Origin: Acinetobacter higginsii
GTDB lineage: Bacteria > Pseudomonadota > Gammaproteobacteria > Pseudomonadales > Moraxellaceae
Assembly: GCF_000369525.1 (NCBI RefSeq)
Contig: NZ_KB850072.1
Coordinates: 1,238,760 to 1,302,759 of the forward strand
Length of the DNA: 64,000 nt
Direction: 5' to 3'
Shown: positions 62,519 through 64,000 of the stretch, one piece after another
Layout: the number at the start of each line of letters is the position of its first letter
Numbering within the stretch: the first letter of the stretch is position 1
Translations under genes and position numbers: made by a program
The notes under the pieces: generated by a model
Told to the model about the DNA's origin: nothing
Databases searched by the model: none
What the model saw: the letters and a program-made list of their open reading frames with translations, nothing else

Positions 62519-63336
62519 TGTAGAACCTCACGACGATTGACTGAGTTTTTTAACAACGCCTCACAGCGACCTTTACTGGCAGGCTTGGTCATTAACTTAA
62601 CTGGGAAACGTGCGATATCTTTCCACCCCAAGCGGCCAATACAAGGCAACTCAGTTCCCACCGTCCATGTTGGATTCTTTTGCTCAAAGAAATGAATATT
62701 GGGGTTTTTTGTTCTCATTTCCTCAGTAATCGGCGCCACTTCGCCTTTGAGTGGTTGATAGTCATCTCCGAAATTCAATAATCCCGCTTCTTTGTCATAA
62801 TATTCACCAAAGAAGTTTTCACAATAATGTTCAATCACACTGGAAAGGTGCTGGTTCTCATCATTGATATTTGGGTAATACACATAATAGTTATTGGCAA
62901 GCAGTAGATAGGTTTTGTAGCCTTTAGAAATCAATAACCAATACAGCTCATTAAATGGATATTTAACTCGTAATTTGATCATGAGTTTGAGCATGGTACT
63001 TTGTAGCGTACGAGTGCCCCAAAATGCTCTAAGGATCACGGTGTCACCACTAAACAGCACTGTATAGTCCTTACCATTTAGATAAAAATGCTGAACCACA
63101 ACAGTAGAAAAACCAACGATTTCATCAGTTTCCGAGTTAAAGATTAAGATGGCACCACTTTTCTTTTTGAAATCATCCGCAAAGATCGAAAACTTGGTAT
63201 TTTCATAATATTGCTCGTAAATCGAATACATGACTTTTAGCCGATCAATATCGATTTGTTCTTTCTCGACATATTGACCATAGGTAGATTCTTTATTATT
63301 GAATCTTGAAATCAGTTTATATGTTGTATTAATCAT
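62515..63336 (-). CDS. GNAT-like protein of the GH3 operon
   Basis: A 273-residue cytoplasmic protein of uncertain family. The pattern ILIFNSETDEIVGFSTVVVQHF, then VLFSGDTVILRAFWGTRTLQSTMLKLMIKLR, then LYWLLISKGYKTYLLLANNYYVYYP looks like an acyltransferase of GNAT fold without a clear Q/RxxGxG motif. AGAGG lies nine bases before ATG 63336; a TTG at 63345 is less likely. It overlaps the GH3 start by four bases and probably acts on the same product. Confidence 0.65.
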   Translation of the reverse strand: MINTTYKLISRFNNKESTYGQYVEKEQIDIDRLKVMYSIYEQYYENTKFSIFADDFKKKSGAILIFNSETDEIVGFSTVVVQHFYLNGKDYTVLFSGDTVILRAFWGTRTLQSTMLKLMIKLRVKYPFNELYWLLISKGYKTYLLLANNYYVYYPNINDENQHLSSVIEHYCENFFGEYYDKEAGLLNFGDDYQPLKGEVAPITEEMRTKNPNIHFFEQKNPTWTVGTELPCIGRLGWKDIARFPVKLMTKPASKGRCEALLKNSVNRREVLQ

Positions 63337-63492
63337 CTGCTTCAACCTCTAAATTTGGATATGCACGTTCCCCTATCTCATAAAGAAATATAAAAACGCA
63401 TATCACTGTTCTTTTTATGACGGGGTATGTTGTTGTATACGATGCCCCGATTATTTTTTCGTTATATGAAACAACCCTCTAGCATTGAATAT

Positions 63493-64000
63493 CTACATGT
63501 CCATTTTCTTCCCCCTATCCATAAAGATGGTTAAGAAAGCCGCCACAAACATGATGATGGCCAGCATACGTAATAAATCATTGAAACTTGATGTCAGTGC
63601 TTGGTAATGAATATCTCGGTAGATCACACTGAGCGCGATTTGTTGAGCATTACTGCCTACTTCTTGATATTGCGCTGTCAACTGGTCTAATCTTTCAATG
63701 AAAATCCAGTTCTGTGGGTTCATATACTGATTCAATTGCGTCACATGCACGGCGGTCAGCCAATCGAGCGATGAGTTGATCAATGCCAATCCAACAGCGC
63801 CACCAATATTGCGCATCAGGTTATAAATACCACTTGCATCGGCAACTTTAGCCAGTGGCAGCGTACTCATTGCCAGATGCGAGACCACGATCAAACAAAT
63901 CATCAGACCAATGCCACGATAAATTTGTGGCCAGAACATGAAGTCATAATCGCTGTGAATACTGAGATGTGAATTAAGCCAAACGCCAAAACCCGCCAAA
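63493..64000 (-). CDS. DHA2-type MFS exporter (EmrB/QacA), C-terminal part
   Basis: The visible 169 residues are the C-terminal third of a 14-helix DHA2 drug:H+ antiporter (WPQIYRGIGLMICLIVVS, then ADASGIYNLMRNIGGAVGLALI, final helix MLAIIMFVAAFLTIFM). It continues beyond the right edge on the minus strand. Placed upstream of the GNAT-like/GH3/TolC genes, it most likely exports the product of the operon through the TolC-type channel. A 156-base gap with a GC-rich hairpin separates it from the next gene. Confidence 0.84.
   Translation of the reverse strand, partial: LAGFGVWLNSHLSIHSDYDFMFWPQIYRGIGLMICLIVVSHLAMSTLPLAKVADASGIYNLMRNIGGAVGLALINSSLDWLTAVHVTQLNQYMNPQNWIFIERLDQLTAQYQEVGSNAQQIALSVIYRDIHYQALTSSFNDLLRMLAIIMFVAAFLTIFMDRGKKMDM

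Noticed and set aside
1-64000. tRNA, rRNA, transposase, prophage or restriction genes
   Set aside because: None was recognised anywhere in the window; no direct repeats or terminal inverted repeats typical of insertion sequences were seen.

Overview
The window reads as chromosome of a low-GC gammaproteobacterium, most likely Acinetobacter (inference). The main support is a complete hemophilin haem-scavenging locus (HphA, HsmA, HphR type), together with AT-rich intergenic DNA and many Acinetobacter-like accessory enzymes. I saw no rRNA, tRNA, insertion sequence, phage gene or CRISPR array. Both edges cut through longer loci: a cytochrome bd operon on the left and an efflux/biosynthesis operon on the right.

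Layout. 0-5 kb: end of a cyd operon, a decayed AraC-type relic, SRPBCC, MFS, HAD and DUF454 genes. 5-14 kb (minus): an iron-controlled haem cluster running from ECF sigma and FecR-like anti-sigma through the TonB receptor HphR, hemophore HphA, Slam-like exporter HsmA and TonB to haem oxygenase HemO. 15-24 kb: a MerR-type regulator surrounded by enzymes whose promoters share one operator. I find six copies, each a TTAAAG/CTTTAA-like dyad inside a 19-bp -35/-10 spacer. They precede two DJ-1/PfpI proteins, two acetoacetate-decarboxylase-like proteins, an Old Yellow Enzyme, an alpha/beta hydrolase and (by readthrough) a saccharopine-dehydrogenase-like protein. Both duplicated families have one copy with a signal peptide and one without. 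This looks like an electrophile/carbonyl detoxification regulon spanning cytoplasm and periplasm, and is one of my two best candidates for an undescribed system.

26-36 kb: a SnoaL-like lipoprotein, a Roadblock-like protein, a secreted protein and an OmpR-type regulator face a six-gene lipid-modifying operon (desaturase, FAD oxidoreductase, DUF1365, two CFA-type methyltransferases, DUF1295) that ends in a histidine kinase. 36-42 kb: an Hvf/bufferin-type copper-binding RiPP operon (precursor with six KCG motifs, DUF692 enzyme, DUF2063 partner, ECF sigma, zinc-finger anti-sigma), a DoxX gene, a CusRS-like two-component system and a small exported peptide sharing a CusR-like box. 42-48 kb: a peptidase whose lipoprotein signal is frameshifted, an IaaH-like amidase, LuxR and AraC regulators, and a Baeyer-Villiger monooxygenase. 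48-53 kb: a CueR copper regulon (copA-cueR, copZ, and a DUF305-ferredoxin pair) with three CueR-type promoters. 53-58 kb: an OsmC-YcaO fusion, LysR/EamA pair and ArsR/SRPBCC pair. 58-64 kb (minus): a tightly coupled operon of DHA2 exporter, GNAT-like protein, GH3-family amide synthetase, TolC-type protein and double-GNAT protein, which looks like an uncharacterised make-and-export pathway and is my second candidate.

All assignments come from reading the sequence and remembered family features; no database search was run.
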